Shown here piece by piece: positions 62,578 through 64,000 of a stretch of 64,000 nt of DNA; position 1 is the first letter of the stretch; the number at the start of each line of letters is the position of its first letter. The position numbers and the translations under genes are program-made. A model generated the notes under the pieces. It was not told the DNA's origin. It worked only from the letters and a program-made list of their open reading frames with translations, and did no database searches. Source of the stretch: Halosimplex aquaticum (lineage in GTDB: Archaea; Halobacteriota; Halobacteria; Halobacteriales; Haloarculaceae); assembly GCF_028747785.1 (NCBI RefSeq), contig NZ_CP118158.1, positions 2,480,001 through 2,544,000 on the forward strand, given 5' to 3'.

Positions 62578-63483
62578 TCAGTCGCCCGTCTCAGACTCCG
62601 CCTTCAGGTGCCCCACGAGCGCCTCGTTGACCCGCTCGGGCTCCTCGTCGTGGACCCAGTGGGAGGCCCATGGGATCCGTTCGAGCCGGCCGTCCGTGCA
62701 GTAGCCGACGCTCTCGGCGGCGAGCTTCGGGAGCAGCGCCACGTCCTCGTCGCCCCAGACGACGAGCGTCGGTGCTTCGACCGTCTCGCGCGGCGGTTCG
62801 TCCGGCCGGCGGACGAGCGCCCGGTACCAGTTCACCGCGCCGCGGATCGCCCCCTGGCGGCGCCAGGCGTCGCGGTAGTGCGCCAGGTCCGCCTCGGAGA
62901 ACGCGCCGGGGTTGGCGCTCTCTTCGAGGACGTCGAGCACCCCGCGGGCGTCGTCGCGCCCGAGGAACAGCTCCGGCACGCGCGGGAGCTGGAACGCGAA
63001 CATGTACCAGCTCCGGAGCAGTTGCCGGGGGCTCGACCTGAGCGCCCGCCGCATGACCGTCGGATGCGGGACGTTGATGATGCCGAGGTGGTCGACGGTC
63101 TCCGGGTGTCGGAGCGCCAGGTCCCAGGCGACCGCCGCGCCCCAGTCGTGACCGATCACGTGCGCGCTGTCGCGGTCCTCGGCGGCCACGAGTTCGACAA
63201 TGTCCCGGGAGAGCTCCCGCATGCGGTAGGCGTCGAGCCCCCGCGGCTTCTCGCTGAGGTTGTACCCGCGCTGGTCGGGGACGACGACGCGGAACCCCGC
63301 GTCGACGAGCGCCGGGATCTGGTGACGCCAGCCGTACCAGAAGTCCGGGAAGCCGTGGAGCAACACGACGAGCGGGTCGTCGGGGTCGCCGGCGGTGACG
63401 ACGTGCAGGTCGACGCCGTTGACGGTCCGGCGCACCGACTCGGCGGAGGGGCGGTCGAGCAGCGTCGCGTCCGTGGCAGTCAT
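62578..63483 (-). CDS. Epoxide hydrolase-like alpha/beta hydrolase
   Basis: A 301-residue alpha/beta hydrolase. The oxyanion HGFPDFWYGWRHQIPAL segment, the nucleophile GHDWGAAVAWDLALRHP (Asp near 110) and FPDFW before it resemble soluble epoxide hydrolases rather than Ser esterases, since the nucleophile is Asp. The acid is in LVVWGDEDVALLP and the His in ASHWVHDEEPERVN. Substrate unknown. It shares no spacer with the convergent tspO gene. Confidence 0.9.
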   Translation of the reverse strand: MTATDATLLDRPSAESVRRTVNGVDLHVVTAGDPDDPLVVLLHGFPDFWYGWRHQIPALVDAGFRVVVPDQRGYNLSEKPRGLDAYRMRELSRDIVELVAAEDRDSAHVIGHDWGAAVAWDLALRHPETVDHLGIINVPHPTVMRRALRSSPRQLLRSWYMFAFQLPRVPELFLGRDDARGVLDVLEESANPGAFSEADLAHYRDAWRRQGAIRGAVNWYRALVRRPDEPPRETVEAPTLVVWGDEDVALLPKLAAESVGYCTDGRLERIPWASHWVHDEEPERVNEALVGHLKAESETGD

Positions 63484-63622
63484 ACTCGATACTCCGCGCG
63501 GGACGACCGTGTAGATTCTGGTCGGCTGACGGATCGGTCGGGTAGAACCCGGCCGAGCCCACTCCGGCCGGACCGATCGGGACCCGGCTCCGCCGCGCCG
63601 ACCCGGTCTCGCGAGACGCGGT

Positions 63623-64000
63623 TCAGGCCGCTTTCGTCGGTTCGTCGGATTCTCGCCCGTCGACGGGTTCGACCTTGGTCCCGCCGCAGTTGCGACACGA
63701 CGGGATGTCCAGATCGTGGTCGGTGAAGTACTCCTGGCCGCAGCTCCGACAGCGGTGACTCGGGCGCTGCTGTTGTCGTCGGTCCCCCGTGACGACGACC
63801 GGTCGCTCGGCGTCGAGCGTGACCTCCTGGCTGACGCTCCCGAACAGCACCGAGCCGAGCGGCGAGCGCTTGCGCCCGCCGAGCAGGATCAGGTTCGCGT
63901 CGACGTCCTCGGCCGCCTCTAGGATCTCCGTCGACGCGTCCCCGTATCGAGTCATCAGATCGACGGAGACGCCGGCGTCCTGGAGTCGTTCGTACGCTCG
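63623..64000 (-). CDS. Universal stress protein with C-terminal zinc ribbon, partial
   Basis: The start lies beyond the right edge; 125 codons are visible. The UspA core ends with ANLILLGGRKRSPLGSVLFG then SVSQEVTLDAERPVVV, the G-x2-G-x9-G(S/T) nucleotide motif. A four-cysteine ribbon (CRSCGQEYFTDHD then CRNCGG) is fused at the C terminus, resembling haloarchaeal rubrerythrin-like zinc domains. It probably senses stress or ATP. The first visible codons are in frame to base 64000. Confidence 0.87.
   Translation of the reverse strand, partial: RAYERLQDAGVSVDLMTRYGDASTEILEAAEDVDANLILLGGRKRSPLGSVLFGSVSQEVTLDAERPVVVTGDRRQQQRPSHRCRSCGQEYFTDHDLDIPSCRNCGGTKVEPVDGRESDEPTKAA

Overview
The window is a piece of a haloarchaeal chromosome (class Halobacteria). 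Supporting signs are very high GC, strongly acidic predicted proteins, an archaeal rRNA operon with a tRNA-Ala(UGC) spacer, a thermosome subunit, chromosomal protein MC1, a two-unit tRNA splicing endonuclease, Lrp next to glnA, TATA-type promoters close to start codons, and many GTG starts. Genus cannot be fixed from sequence alone.

Layout. 1-4600 is an rRNA operon on the minus strand: 23S (3' end cut off by the window edge), spacer tRNA-Ala, 16S, then a leader with processing stems and two candidate promoters. 4875-8960 holds MC1, a small AbrB-fold protein, pyrD, an ABC-2 exporter and a MazG-like protein. 9003-19400 is mainly RNA metabolism (pheT-pheS, trpS, endA) with a methyltransferase, an acetyltransferase, a HAD phosphatase and an unknown duplicated protein. 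19477-29140 holds a NucS-N/zinc-ribbon protein, a Ski2-type helicase, two adjacent membrane proteins, a MATE exporter, an M48 peptidase and an RCK-gated K+ channel. 29249-31831 carries lipA, a ComB-like protein and a PHP hydrolase. 31944-35492 is a complete ECF transporter (T, fused A-A', large S). 35848-41878 is a 2-oxoacid dehydrogenase complex (E1alpha, E1beta, E2, E3) with a VapBC module inserted on the opposite strand between E2 and E3. LipA upstream could supply the lipoyl group of E2.

42327-57187 is more miscellaneous: SDR, zincin-like membrane protein, ArsR-type regulator, Tat lipoprotein hydrolase, formylglycine-generating enzyme, MscS channel, SWIM protein, Trm1, YihY-like protein, a degenerate PHP protein, CDP-alcohol transferase and an EEP phosphatase. 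57390-64000 holds glnA divergent from lrp, the thermosome, TspO, an epoxide-hydrolase-like enzyme and a universal stress protein cut by the right edge.

The most unusual content is non-coding. (1) A three-hairpin element follows the stop codon of two unrelated minus-strand genes (50565-50684 and 59921-60059); linkers are conserved and stems differ with pairing kept. (2) A roughly 320-340 bp element occurs in opposite orientations at 41901-42244 and 56076-56389, each downstream of a stop codon. (3) A 267-bp element with perfect 17-bp terminal inverted repeats lies at 47896-48162. Types 2 and 3 share a TGAAAGGG...CTTTCA inverted module closing locus-specific palindromes. These look like a family of modular intergenic repeats or structured 3' RNAs.
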